From Thelonectria olida (Eukaryota > Ascomycota > Sordariomycetes > Hypocreales > Nectriaceae), in NCBI GenBank assembly GCA_020736575.1, contig JAGPYM010000030.1, positions 62,001-126,000 of the forward strand: a stretch of 64,000 nt of DNA. The letters run 5' to 3'. The translations under genes and the position numbers were made by a program. How positions within the stretch are numbered: the stretch's first letter is position 1; the number at the start of each line of letters is the position of its first letter. This document shows positions 23,570 to 33,991 of the stretch, one piece after another. The notes beneath the pieces were generated by a model, which was not told the origin of the DNA, did no database searches, and saw only the letters and a program-made list of their open reading frames with translations.

Positions 23570-26500
23570 TTAGACTCTTTGCCGCTTGCTCGGCGGCATC
23601 TCTCGAGCTTCTCCTTGCCCGGGTGAACACCCACCCCAGCTCTCGTTATGTACACCAACAACGCCTAAAAGCAACTTGGCGTACGCGGCCGCCGTAGCCG
23701 CCGCATAATTCTGCCATTGATCGTTCTTGTAAGAGTCCGCATAATCGCAAATGCCCCGGATAACAAGACAAGGGAACGTGTTCATGACTCCGGCTGCCTC
23801 CATCTCGAAACACAGAATGCCGTATTTCCGTGCCCATTGGTCCCGGACCTTGGCGTCTTTGAGCACCCGGTTTCCCGAGGCGATGAGGCCATAGTGGACT
23901 TCCGGATGGTTCGTCGGCCGGCAGGGCCTCCTCTGTATGTGGCTGTCTCCGGCGGCACACTCCCCGTGAGCCAGGCATGCAGAGCACGCTAATTTGAAGA
24001 GATGGTCATTCTCTTGTCCAGGGTGTCCGTACTGTGCCTTGAAAGAAGCCGGCACGCGTCTTACAATATCCTCGAGGTACGGCTCCAGTGCGTTCGAAGG
24101 CAGATCGGGATTTGATCTCAGGGAGCTGATGGCCGTCATCAGATACCGCGGCGGAGGTTGAAGAGCTCCGGTGAGTTCAAAAGTGCTACCCTCGCTTTGT
24201 TTTCCTCGGTCGTATTGGATCACACCCGGGAAGGTGGTTTTCGGAACACTCACCACGACGTCCCCCAGTCGGATATCATTCACTTCTGTGGGAGCACCGC
24301 CCCCTATGCCAACCAAGAAACAGAATCGGATGCTGGGGAAGCTTCTCTTCATGTTGGATGCCGAGTCGGCGGCTGCATTTGTCCCGTACTCGCCTGATGG
24401 GAGACAAGCAGCGACGACCATATGATCGTTCATTGTCCCTAATGCGTAGCTGTTGCTATCTCCCCGCAGGTGCTTAGGGTCGCTGTGTTTGCTATCAAAT
24501 AGCGCCCGTACCGCGAGAAGCTCTTTAGGGAGCGCACAAAGAATGCCAACCGTGTATGCCCATGGAGAGTGAGTTTCGACGTCAAAGGAATCCGAGTGCT
24601 CCAAGGCGGGCTCAGCCTCAAACCCAGTAAGTAAAGGGCTTGGCCTTCGGGTGATTGATTGGGTGCCTCTTTCAGCTCCTCCTTCGCGAAATACGTCTTC
24701 TGAATATTGACGACATAGCTGAGGGGTAGGTGAGCATCGAGGATAATATGGAGTAAGAGGCACGAGGCTATTCGCTCGTGACCCCTCAGCATTCGTCTGC
24801 TGATGCCACATGTGCATGGTCGGCCCCCAACCCGCGAAATCAACCTTCTGCACGAACCGATCAAGGTCGTCAATCGGTATTGAACTGTAGGCTTGGCTCA
24901 GTTCTGTTTCCAGTGGCAGAACAACCTCCTGGTAGATCTTAGTCCTCAACGTCGGGTCGTCCAGCCTGTTCCCCTCCTCATCCTCCCAGACTTTTGGATC
25001 CAGGCAGTTTTCCACAGCCCAGTAAAACTGGGAGTTATCGGGGATTTCTTTTCTGCAGGCCTGAAACACGACATTGACGTCCATGTATCGCGCGAAGGGT
25101 GATGATTCCGTGCCTGATCCCAAGTCGACGTTGTATCTCTGGGCTAAAACATTGAAAGGCGTCACAAAGTACACCTCTAACAGCATCATGGCTAACGTGA
25201 CAAGTGTTGGGCACTGATGGCTGAGTAGATCGTCTGGGTCTATATCGTCCGGGTCAATATCATCTTGGCCCGTATTATCTTGGTCGAGGCTGGGTTGATG
25301 GCCCGTGTCAAGCGGCGTTTGAATAAACGGCCTCAGAGGGACAGTAGATGAGGCTGTGCGAAAGAACAGGACGTCGGACGAGTTCCACGTAGGTTGTAGC
25401 CATGGGGTATTGTGCAGGTGAAAGACGGCAGAGCTTAGAATCACAGCCAGAATTCGTTTCGTCCTCTCGGTAAAAGAGCCAGTCCTGTCTCTGAGGAACT
25501 CATCCAGAGAAACAGCGCTCCGTGATTTGTCGACGGAGGAATTGCTCCTCTCCGAGCGAAGTTTGAAAAGTTGGCCCCGCGCGACCTTGAACTCGAGGCG
25601 GTATGCTGCCATACTCTTCGCAATCGGTTTGCAAAGTTGGTTCACCTTCATAGTGATTGGGCGCCTTGTCTTGGGTTGGGACACTTCGGCTTGGTCGACA
25701 ACGATCTGGACAAGCCTCTCCTTGGCTGTGTGAATGCGAACCTCATGCCAATCCTGCCGCATAGAGAGGAACATGTCAAAGTCGACCCCGTCATCCTTGT
25801 CAACATCCGACTCGAGCTCCGGCTTTCGGTAAGTGCCCAGGCAAAGCCGGGCCCCAAAGTCGTGCGTAGGCGTGCATGGGCAGTTGACACAAGCTACTAG
25901 AGCTTTGAAGGTTGACTGTGCGGCACTCCAAACGGCGAATGACGGCTCTCCAATGTTGATCCGGGGAGCAAGGTCGTCTGGAGCCCATTGCGGCGGATCT
26001 TCTGGATATCGGGTTCTGAGCTCTTCTTCGCATGTGGCGAGCGATTTCACAAATTCCTTACGCAGCTCAGGTGTTGATCCAAAGTCCAGGCAAGACTGGA
26101 AGACGTTGAGATTAGCAGTGTTATCTCCGGTCCGTTGGATCTGGTCTCGAATCCGACTCAATTCCCGCAACCGGGCAGCAATCGAGCGACCGCAGAAGCT
26201 GGCTGTAGAGATGGGCTTGTTGGGAGCCAATAACAGGGCGATGAGATTGCCATCCATAACAACAGAAGCAGCGTTGCTGATGCGGTTCAAGTGATCCTGG
26301 ATTATGGTGCAGTATGCCATGAGGCTGGCATGGAACGTCTTGAGCTCCTCATCCTTCTCGGCAATCCACAGGCTCTGGGCGATCTGTTGGACTGTCTTGT
26401 AGGTGAGTTGCAGCGAAGTGGCCGTGTCTTTGCCGCCGCAGGCCATCGTATGAGTGGGCTCCATTTCCAGTCGCACTGGGAAGACAAAGCTGGACTCGGC

Positions 26501-26581
26501 GAGCCCTTGTTCTCGAGGTCGACATATCACGTTGTGGGGGCTGACTTGGGACGAGGCTCGTGGCACAGCCCCCAACAACAT
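23570..26581 (-). CDS. DUF7580-like domain fused to PNP/UDP phosphorylase domain
   Basis: A single open frame of 1003 residues. The N-terminal two thirds resemble fungal DUF7580 proteins: SLDEFLRDRTGSFTERTKRI, then VFHLHNTPWLQPTWNSSDV, and near residue 560 FYWAVENCLDPKVWEDEE with KIYQEVVLPLETELSQ. From about residue 670 a nucleoside phosphorylase fold follows: YTVGILCALPKELLAVRAL, FLVGIGGGAP, HYGLIASGNRV, CFEMEAAGVMNTFPCLVIRG then ICDYADS, and YAAATAAAYAKLLL. In fungal NLR-like proteins this PNP_UDP_1 domain usually sits at the N terminus before NACHT/NB-ARC; here it is C-terminal to a different module. The tail PPSKRQRV looks like a nuclear localisation signal. ATG 26581 is used; 26464 (MEPTHTMACGG) is a possible alternative. 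Divergent from the zinc-finger gene, 157 bases apart. Confidence 0.8.
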   Translation of the reverse strand: MLLGAVPRASSQVSPHNVICRPREQGLAESSFVFPVRLEMEPTHTMACGGKDTATSLQLTYKTVQQIAQSLWIAEKDEELKTFHASLMAYCTIIQDHLNRISNAASVVMDGNLIALLLAPNKPISTASFCGRSIAARLRELSRIRDQIQRTGDNTANLNVFQSCLDFGSTPELRKEFVKSLATCEEELRTRYPEDPPQWAPDDLAPRINIGEPSFAVWSAAQSTFKALVACVNCPCTPTHDFGARLCLGTYRKPELESDVDKDDGVDFDMFLSMRQDWHEVRIHTAKERLVQIVVDQAEVSQPKTRRPITMKVNQLCKPIAKSMAAYRLEFKVARGQLFKLRSERSNSSVDKSRSAVSLDEFLRDRTGSFTERTKRILAVILSSAVFHLHNTPWLQPTWNSSDVLFFRTASSTVPLRPFIQTPLDTGHQPSLDQDNTGQDDIDPDDIDPDDLLSHQCPTLVTLAMMLLEVYFVTPFNVLAQRYNVDLGSGTESSPFARYMDVNVVFQACRKEIPDNSQFYWAVENCLDPKVWEDEEGNRLDDPTLRTKIYQEVVLPLETELSQAYSSIPIDDLDRFVQKVDFAGWGPTMHMWHQQTNAEGSRANSLVPLTPYYPRCSPTPQLCRQYSEDVFREGGAERGTQSITRRPSPLLTGFEAEPALEHSDSFDVETHSPWAYTVGILCALPKELLAVRALFDSKHSDPKHLRGDSNSYALGTMNDHMVVAACLPSGEYGTNAAADSASNMKRSFPSIRFCFLVGIGGGAPTEVNDIRLGDVVVSVPKTTFPGVIQYDRGKQSEGSTFELTGALQPPPRYLMTAISSLRSNPDLPSNALEPYLEDIVRRVPASFKAQYGHPGQENDHLFKLACSACLAHGECAAGDSHIQRRPCRPTNHPEVHYGLIASGNRVLKDAKVRDQWARKYGILCFEMEAAGVMNTFPCLVIRGICDYADSYKNDQWQNYAAATAAAYAKLLLGVVGVHNESWGGCSPGQGEAREMPPSKRQRV

Positions 26582-26738
26582 ATCACCTCACCCTTGCACC
26601 TACATGCATATCTCTGCCTGAAGTTCAAGGCAGGCATGCTTGCTTCGACGGAAGGCACTCCCCGCCTTTCGTTTCGTATCCATCCACGGATCGTTCTTTC
26701 TAGGCCAAGTTCTGGTTTCGGCATCTCGAACCGAAATA
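26582..26738. promoter_or_regulatory. Short divergent promoter region
   Basis: Only 157 bases separate the start codons of two long, oppositely transcribed accessory genes, so they must share or interleave promoter elements. No specific operator is identifiable. Confidence 0.5.
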
Positions 26739-29700
26739 ATGAACTTCACCGTCGCCGGCTGTGCTCGATCATGCATCGAGTCCTTTCAGGATTGTATAAA
26801 CAATGCCAGCAATGCCGACAAGGTCACCTGTTCCCACCATTCCAAGCCATTTCTGGTACGGATCGAGGATCAACTCGCGAGATTTTCTCTCTGGGTAGCC
26901 AACATCCGCGTCTTTGGTTCTGGTCGGGATTCCTTGGATCACCGCTTGAGAGAGGCATCCGAAGTTCACAATGCTGTTATTGGCCTCTTGCAAGCCCTCG
27001 AATACCGAGCCGAGACCTGTGAGTACTGACTCTAAGGAACCCGATTCAGCATGGCTTTAGACGCCCAAAACTGACGGCCGCCATGTCAGGCTGTCGAATT
27101 CTCGAATCCATCAGCTCAAAAACAGATGACACCACAACTGAGACTCTTCTCAAAGAGTTAGATGACGTTCATGAAGGATTAAAGAACGAGATAGCCCTGC
27201 TTCACAAAATCTCCAACACCATTCGCAGGGCAAGCAAGGACACGCAAAATGTCAACGCAGCCAAGACATTCAAGATTAAAGATGACGAAGGAAACGACGC
27301 AGAACCTTTGCTACACCAGTTGTTTAGGAACCATATACGAGATCGATTTCCTGGAACTAGCGACAACCTTCGCCAACGTCTCGCCGACTCTATGTTGCTC
27401 CGTCGCAAGAGAATTCTCTACCGCGGAGCTCGCTATGGCAAGACTTCAATCCGGGCCCCAGAGGCGGTTTCCAAGCCTGTGATATCACATCCGAAACCTG
27501 AACCCACCGCCAACATGGCCCAGACCCGAGAACCTGTCGAGCGTAGAGTCATTGAGCCAACCTGTCAAAGTGCTGTACAGTCAACGACACAAACCGCCAC
27601 CACGCTTTCCCCTGAAAACTTTCAGAGGGCGGCTGCTAACCCGTCTGTGGTTTCGATATCCAGGACGGTTGCCCTGAGTAGCCATGACGAACTCACTTTT
27701 CCTCCTGCTCCTTGCAGCGGTCTAATGCGGAGATACAACAGGTTGAAGCGGGAGAAGGAAGAGCATCATAAGGCCGTACTGCGATCCATACCTGGTTATG
27801 GAGGCCATGGCAAACCGCCACCACAGTATGCGCAAATGGTCTTGAATGTCGAGGCTAAACAAAAGGAAGCTTTGGCCAAGGATTGGAACGAGTGTATTGA
27901 AGCAATAGTGGAGGTAACGTGCCCCTTTTGCTTCTACGCTTTGCCAGTCAAAGATGCCATGGATGAGAAGAAATGGAAGTAAGTGATATATGTGTTACCC
28001 ATCGCTCTAGGTTGTAAACAGAGCAGAACTGACCATCCATAGACTGCACGTCAAGAACGATCTTGACCCGTACGTTTGCTTGTTCGAGGACTGCGACTCG
28101 GCTGAGCTGCTCTACAACCACAGTGGTGCCTGGCTCAAGCATATGAAAGAGCATGCCTTGCGATGGCGTTGTACAGCAAAATCCCACGGCGAATTCGTGG
28201 CGGACACGAGGAGCGAATACGTCAGCCACATGAAGACCAGCCATCCTGGCAAGTTCACTGACGCCCAACTCGGCGTTTTAGCTGATCGAAATGCTCGGAT
28301 GACTGGCCCTTTGTTTGCATCTTGTCCACTCTGCGGGGTCGTAGAGGTGGATGGGAGCATGGAAGACCACATTGTAGGGCATATGCGCTTCCTGGCGCTC
28401 AAATCGTTGCCTACCTATCAAGAAGATACGGGCGGACTAGAAGAACAGGATTCTGAAAGCCAACAAGACAGCCTGGCTACATCCAGGCCGCACAGCAGAA
28501 GCACGATTAGGGATGACCCGGACAGACACACCCTACTGTCCTTTTATGATTTCGGAGAGCACCAATCAAGGAGCTCATACCTTCATGTTCCCAATCAATC
28601 CAAATACGCTGCTTGGGGAGGGTTTCGGAACTACATCTCACAATTCCCCGCAGGAAAGGGGCTTCCCCGACGATTTGATCCAACTGGGGCTGCGAAATGT
28701 GACGAGTCCTCTCCACATGAATTCGACTTCCCCCTTCTGCCTGCTCTCTACGAAGATAACTTCGCCTCATCGGAGATGCATCGTTTCGACAATGGATCCC
28801 TAGCGAGTTTTCCTTCCCCTCCGGATCCCTTCACCGCTCTTACTGAGCCACGCGATCCGTCGCTAGAATTTGTTGACGACGATCTCTTCAAGGATGTGTC
28901 CCAAAGCGATCGACGACAATTCGAATGGGGGTTTATACCCGACACTCATGATTCAACCGATGATATGACAGCTGATCCAATCATTCGCGCCTTTTTGGAA
29001 CGGATTCGCAGTGGATTTGGGCACCAAAAACCTGTCATTGGAATGGATCCAGATTGCGCCATATGCCATGCTCCAGCTACTATGGCATGCGACTGTGAGG
29101 CCAAAGGACTCGAGGTGGCCGTTAAACAAGCAGAGGACAGGATGATGGGGTCGATATACCAAGACGTACGAACATGGGTACGAGAAAAATCACAGCATTT
29201 CATTCGAAGCTCTTTCGACTCATATTTGACGACACTACGGGAGCCAGAGCTTGCACTAGAACAACAAGATAGTGCAGCAGACACTTCCAAGATCGGAGAG
29301 CCTTCCCAACAGGAGGTGAACGAAGCATGGGAAGCATCCGTTGAAAGATACCCAGAGACACTGGAATACTTCTTTGGCCTTGCTGAGGTCACTTTTCCAG
29401 CTGAAGATGAAGCCGCAGTAAAGGATCCGCCGCTATCTGCACTAAATGGGATGAAGAGGAAGAGGGGAGCTGGAGACCCTATTAATGATGACGATCTGCC
29501 CAGTCCAAGGCCCGGCTGGGCGACTTTCGAGGATCCTTATGGGCCTGACAGGACCAGCAGGGCCGCCAGTGAAGGCCACGTGGATGATGGCCCAGACAAT
29601 GAAGGAAGGTCTCAATCAGGGTCATCGCGCGGCAAACCCCCGAGTCGTGATCTTACCCCTCTACGACAAGGCTCCTTTGACTAGCTCGGAATCTTGACAG

Positions 29701-29792
29701 AGCCGACGGACCGTGACAAGCGGAAAGTTGCCATGGTCGATGATTCATTCCGCCGCATGGAACAACAGCAGCCGCCGAGGAAAAAGAATTGA
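26739..29792 (+). CDS. Long C2H2-like zinc-finger protein, fungal accessory family
   Basis: Four exons (26739-27018, 27090-27978, 28043-29646, 29701-29792), 954 residues, all phases consistent. The N-terminal helical region contains FQDCINNASNADKV, then RRASKDTQNVNAAKTF and a basic LLRRKRILYRGARYGK. The middle has the family-typical zinc-binding block: TCPFCFYALPVKDAM, HVKNDLDPYVCLFEDC, WLKHMKEHALRWRC, SHMKTSHPGKF, SCPLCGVVEVDGSM and DHIVGHMRFLALKSLP. A C-terminal block starts CAICHAPATMACDCEAKG and continues with a helical QAEDRMMGSIYQDVRTWVRE. If the last 54-base intron is not spliced, translation stops at 29684. If spliced, a basic tail (QPTDRDKRKVAMVDD to PPRKKN) is added. Role unknown; relatives occur in large families with ankyrin or NLR-like modules. 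Confidence 0.78.
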
Positions 29793-30153
29793 GACGAAAG
29801 TAGAATTCGTTAGAGACGTGGAGCCACCAGAGTCTGAGCACGATGACCAGACCCTGGCATGAACTTAAGGCTGCAAGCAGCTGGGTGGCTATTATTCCCG
29901 AATTACCTTTACCCTTCTCTTATGCCGCAGTTGATGAGCTGCGCGATGGGCCGAAGGGCGTGGTTGATGAACCCGACTGGCTCCATTCCCGACGAGCCGA
30001 TAAACCTCGGGTTTCGGAACATCGGGTTTGATCCAGTATAAGTGCACACAATATGCACTTCAAGAAGGGATACAATCAACATAGAGACTTTTCAGCCAAT
30101 TTGCAACACTGCAAACTCTTTCATCCTCCACTCGACCATCTTTTCTTCCCCTC
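29793..30153. other. Intergenic, aminotransferase promoter
   Basis: Contains the TATA-like sequence at 30037 and a CT-rich leader (30112-30150) just before the start codon. Confidence 0.45.
30037..30044 (+). promoter_or_regulatory. TATA-like element TATAAGTG
   Basis: Located 110 bases before the aminotransferase ATG and followed by a CT-rich leader, the usual fungal arrangement. Confidence 0.4.
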
Positions 30154-31572
30154 ATGTCTCCTTCGTTGAATGTCGAGTCCCATGTTGGGACTGCTCCTCA
30201 GGAGCCTCTACCCACTAAGCAAGCATCCAAAGGCGGACGACTCCTGCACAGATCCCTCGTTCAAAAGCCATATATGGTCGAGTCTGCTCGTGGTATCGAG
30301 CTCCATTTGTCCAACGGAAAGACAGTCATTGATGCTTGTGGTGGTGCCGCCGTCGCCTTGATCGGCCATGGCAACTCCGAGGTGATTCAAGCCATGCTGG
30401 AACAAGCGCAAAAGGTCAGCTACGTGCACACTCAATCCTACACGACTGCCGCAGCCGAGGACCTCGCCGACGTTATCCTTGAGGGAAACCCCCACGGCCT
30501 CGAAAAGGCCTTTTTCGTCGGCAGTGGAAGCGAAGCCGTCGAATCAGCTCTGAAGTTGGCGCGACAGTATCACTATGAGAGAAACCAGCCAGACCGAGTT
30601 CATCTGGTCTCAAGACGACAATGCTACCACGGGAACACCATGGCTGCCATGTCGATTTCTACCGTCAAGGCTCGAAAGACTCCCTACGACGGCTTCTGCT
30701 ACCCGCATGTCTCTCACGTTTCGCCCGCCTATGCCTATCAGTACCAGCACGAGACAGAAACAGAGGCTGACTTCACGGAGAGGTTGCTTCACGAGTTGGA
30801 GGCCGAGTTCCTACGAGCCGGCCCAGAAACCGTCGCCGCATTTATCGCTGAAACGATGGTCGGCGCTACCTCAGGCTGCGTTGCGGCTCCAGAGGGCTAC
30901 TTCAAGGGCGTGCGATCTCTCTGCGACAAGTACGGCATTCTCCTCATTCTCGACGAGATCATGTGTGGTGTCGGACGGACAGGAACCTTCTTTGCTTTCG
31001 AGCAGGAAGGCGTCGTTCCGGACATCATGACCATCGCAAAAGGCCTCGGGGGTGGTTACGCAGCCATTGCCGGTGTGTTGATCCATGAAAATGTGGTGAA
31101 TGTGCTTCGAGCGGGTTCCAGCGTGTTCAACAATGGACACACGTACCAGGCTCATCCGATCTCTTGCGCAGCGGCTCTGGCGGTGCAGCGGATCGTCAAG
31201 CGCGACAACCTAGTTGCTCGTTGCGCTGAGATGGGGCGCGTTCTCGAGAAATTGCTGCGCGCCGAGCTGGGCAGTTGCAGGTCCGTCGGCGACGTTCGAG
31301 GTCGCGGGCTGTTCTGGGGCGTTGAGTTCGTCAAGGACAAAGCGTCCAAGAGCCCATTTGACCCGAAGCTGTCATTCGGACTTCGTGTGCAGCAGAGGGC
31401 GTTTGAGAAGGGGGTTGCGCTGTATCCTGGAGCGGCAACAATCGATGGCGTTCGAGGAGATCATCTTCTCCTGGCGCCGCCTTTCACTGTGACGGAGGAG
31501 CAACTCGGACGTATCTGCAGGGTTCTTAGAGAGGCGGTAGAGGAGATTGAGAGTGAAGTGGGCATGTTGTAA
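30154..31572 (+). CDS. Class III PLP-dependent aminotransferase
   Basis: Intronless, 472 residues, usual length for the family. These enzymes transfer amino groups between omega-amino donors and keto acids using pyridoxal phosphate. Motifs: GIELHLSNGKTVIDACGG near residue 50, FFVGSGSEAVESALKLARQ (phosphate-binding loop), YHGNTMAAMS, LLILDEIMCGVGRTG (cofactor aspartate) and PDIMTIAKGLGGGYA, where Lys296 should form the Schiff base. NNGHTYQAHPISCAAALA and DVRGRGLFWGVEFV follow. All catalytic residues are present. No mitochondrial signal is evident. Substrate unknown. Confidence 0.92.
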   Translation: MSPSLNVESHVGTAPQEPLPTKQASKGGRLLHRSLVQKPYMVESARGIELHLSNGKTVIDACGGAAVALIGHGNSEVIQAMLEQAQKVSYVHTQSYTTAAAEDLADVILEGNPHGLEKAFFVGSGSEAVESALKLARQYHYERNQPDRVHLVSRRQCYHGNTMAAMSISTVKARKTPYDGFCYPHVSHVSPAYAYQYQHETETEADFTERLLHELEAEFLRAGPETVAAFIAETMVGATSGCVAAPEGYFKGVRSLCDKYGILLILDEIMCGVGRTGTFFAFEQEGVVPDIMTIAKGLGGGYAAIAGVLIHENVVNVLRAGSSVFNNGHTYQAHPISCAAALAVQRIVKRDNLVARCAEMGRVLEKLLRAELGSCRSVGDVRGRGLFWGVEFVKDKASKSPFDPKLSFGLRVQQRAFEKGVALYPGAATIDGVRGDHLLLAPPFTVTEEQLGRICRVLREAVEEIESEVGML

Positions 31573-31953
31573 GCGGTATGGGGAGTGAGATGACTGATGG
31601 ACTACGAAGAATAGATTAGACTTGTTTACAATAGCAAATATACCATCCCTTGCCTTGATCTATTCATTTGTGCCCTTTGTGTGTACGAATCGCCATTGTG
31701 GATGAGATAGAAAAGATTTCGGCACCTGGCTTTTTGGCCGCGGAGCTTTAGACGTTGACCGGCTCCTGGCTGTCGTTAATACCGGCGTCCTAGTAGCAAG
31801 GGCCGCCCGCTCCTTCGTTAGCTTATTAGGTCCACCTGCACTCCTATGCCGGAGGTCCAAACCGCCAAATATCTTAGGTCATCCCCACCGAGGAGGGACC
31901 AATACAGGAACCTTCACCTTGACTTGAACTTACATTGCATCCTTGTTTCCAGC
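31573..31953. other. Intergenic
   Basis: Between aminotransferase and C2H2 regulator. An in-frame ATG at 31846 would add 36 residues to the next gene but lacks conserved-looking sequence. Confidence 0.4.
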
Positions 31954-33573
31954 ATGGCGACCTCACCAGAGGCATCGCAGCCAAGAAGCAGCGATGGCTC
32001 AACTAACGAACGGCATGCAGAGCTCTCGAGCATTGAGACTCTGCCTTTGGACCCTACCTTGGCCATGACCCAATTTGAGCTCGAGACTGAGAGCCCTCAA
32101 AGTCTAGATTTCCTAGAGGGCATGTCTTCAGAACCACCAAACAACTCATGGATGCAGCAATTATCTCTCGACGTGCCGTCTCAAATGGAGAACCAATCAT
32201 TCCAGTTTTGGGAAGACCATCTTCCTCAATCCTCAAGCTCACCTTCTCCCATCACAAGCAGACCCCAAAGGAGTCTTCCTCGTCAACGGAGTCGATATCT
32301 ACGTCCCTCAGGCTCCCAACACTCATCCGAGCCCATTCCCATTCCCATTCCTCATTCCACTTCGGACAGCACCTTGGGTCCCATGCAGAGATGGCAAGAA
32401 TCTCCGCCAGAGACAGAAGCCGCCTCTCTGGAAGCCATCGCCGGCGCTTTACACACCACGCTCCCTCACTTCAGCTCGTGTGAGAGCCTAAGGAGCCGGG
32501 CGGAAAGCCGAGCAGCCTCAACGAGGAGTCTGAACAGCAACAACACAGGCCACTCGTCTGGCTCCATAGCTTCGACTAGATCTACCACGTCTCGGGCCCT
32601 TCGCCGTCGTCGGCAAAACAACCGTGTGGCCAAAACGAAGCAGAAGGGGAGCCTTGCCAAAGACCGCAGGCCGTTTCAGTGCACGTTCTGCTGCGACTCG
32701 TTCAAGAGCAAATACGACTGGTCTCGCCATGAAAAGTCCCGCCATCTCAGTCTCGAGCGATGGGTCTGCACGCCTCACGGCGGCGCCGTCATGTCGTTGG
32801 CGACAGGCCGAAGCCACTGCGCGTACTGCAACATTCTTGATCCTACGCCAGAGCACCTGGACACTCACAGTCACGATCAGTGTCAGTCAAGCGGTCAGCC
32901 TCACACATTTAATCGCAAAGACCACCTGGTCCAGCATCTACGTCTAGTCCATCACCTGGATGTCCTGCCAGTCCTCGACGACTGGAAACTCGAGGCGCCT
33001 CCCATGAGCTCGCGCTGCGGCTTCTGCGACAAGCAAATGACCAGCTGGCCAGAACGCGTCGACCATCTGGCACAGCATTTCCGAAAGGGCAAGACCATGC
33101 TTGACTGGAAGGGAGACCATTGTTTCGAACCGTCGATTGCGGCCCAGGTCACCAACGCACTCCCTCCATACCTCATCGGCCAGGAATCAAACACGGTGGT
33201 TCCCTTCTCCGCCACTAGCATAATTACAAGGGATCACTTGTCCCAAATTCGCACATTTCACCAAGAATTAGAGCACGGCCCTGACGAAAGGGACCCGGGC
33301 GGGGGAGCAGAGGCGCAACTTGAGCTCCCCGATGTCATGCAAAGCGCGCCGCCCACCGAGACATTCGTGAAGCTGTTAACGCTGCGCCTGGGGCGGTTTG
33401 CGCAGCAGCACATGAGCATCGGGATTATTCCGACCGACGACATGTTCCAGGCTGAGTCGAGGCGGCTGTTGTATGGGAGCGAGGACGGCTGGGAACAGAC
33501 GATTGCGGACAATGATCAGTGGCTTGCTGACTTTCGGAACCAACATATAGATAGTAATTCTGGTAGTATTTAA
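31954..33573 (+). CDS. C2H2 zinc-finger transcription factor
   Basis: Intronless, 539 residues from ATG 31954. The first 240 residues are Ser/Pro/Gln-rich and acidic, as in activation regions. They are followed by a basic stretch (RALRRRRQNNRVAKTKQK) that may be a nuclear signal. The first canonical finger is FQCTFCCDSFKSKYDWSRH with KSRH. Degenerate fingers follow (SHCAYCNILDPTPEHLDTH; NRKDHLVQHLRLVHHL; SRCGFCDKQMTSWPERVDH). This matches the fungal C2H2 family where one classical finger is followed by irregular ones. The C-terminal region is predicted helical. Target genes unknown. Confidence 0.85.
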   Translation: MATSPEASQPRSSDGSTNERHAELSSIETLPLDPTLAMTQFELETESPQSLDFLEGMSSEPPNNSWMQQLSLDVPSQMENQSFQFWEDHLPQSSSSPSPITSRPQRSLPRQRSRYLRPSGSQHSSEPIPIPIPHSTSDSTLGPMQRWQESPPETEAASLEAIAGALHTTLPHFSSCESLRSRAESRAASTRSLNSNNTGHSSGSIASTRSTTSRALRRRRQNNRVAKTKQKGSLAKDRRPFQCTFCCDSFKSKYDWSRHEKSRHLSLERWVCTPHGGAVMSLATGRSHCAYCNILDPTPEHLDTHSHDQCQSSGQPHTFNRKDHLVQHLRLVHHLDVLPVLDDWKLEAPPMSSRCGFCDKQMTSWPERVDHLAQHFRKGKTMLDWKGDHCFEPSIAAQVTNALPPYLIGQESNTVVPFSATSIITRDHLSQIRTFHQELEHGPDERDPGGGAEAQLELPDVMQSAPPTETFVKLLTLRLGRFAQQHMSIGIIPTDDMFQAESRRLLYGSEDGWEQTIADNDQWLADFRNQHIDSNSGSI

Positions 33574-33991
33574 TCGGGTAGCATCAGAAACATGGGTCAG
33601 GTGGTCACCTCTGTGAGCGAACGGTGCAATCTACTGACATGGGCGAAAGGCGCAGGCCCCGAGGCCGGAGGCCGAAGGGCGTGAGTAGGGCGTAGGGCGT
33701 AGGGCGTGATGATGATGCAAATGACTCAGCAACTCACAGGCAGGAATTGCCTTATTTATCTAAACAGGGAAACTTGGCCGGGCGTATTTATCTAGCTACT
33801 TTTACAATCCGGCTTCATGAGTGAGTTGGGCGACAGAGGATGGTTTATCTTTTGTATCCCAGTCTGGTGTGATTGAGTGACTATAGTATAGTAATATATG
33901 GTACCAGACAGCATAAGTTTCACGTTCGATAAGTTAACTCATTGATGCAGTCATAGTCTACATGCTTTAATTCATCAATGCCATCTCAAAA
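33574..33991. other. Intergenic with short tandem repeat
   Basis: Contains three GTAGGGC 7-mers at 33685-33705 followed by a short GAT run. Otherwise nothing recognised. Confidence 0.5.
33685..33705. repeat. GTAGGGC 7-mer tandem repeat (3 copies)
   Basis: Three exact GTAGGGC units, followed by a short GAT repeat. Too few to be telomeric (fungal telomere is TTAGGG). Confidence 0.7.

Noticed and set aside
31846..31953. N-terminal extension of the C2H2 regulator from ATG 31846
   Set aside because: The extra residues are not protein-like and the ATG at 31954 is followed by the acidic Ser-rich start usual for such regulators.
33685..33705. Interstitial telomere repeat
   Set aside because: Unit is GTAGGGC, not TTAGGG, and only three copies.
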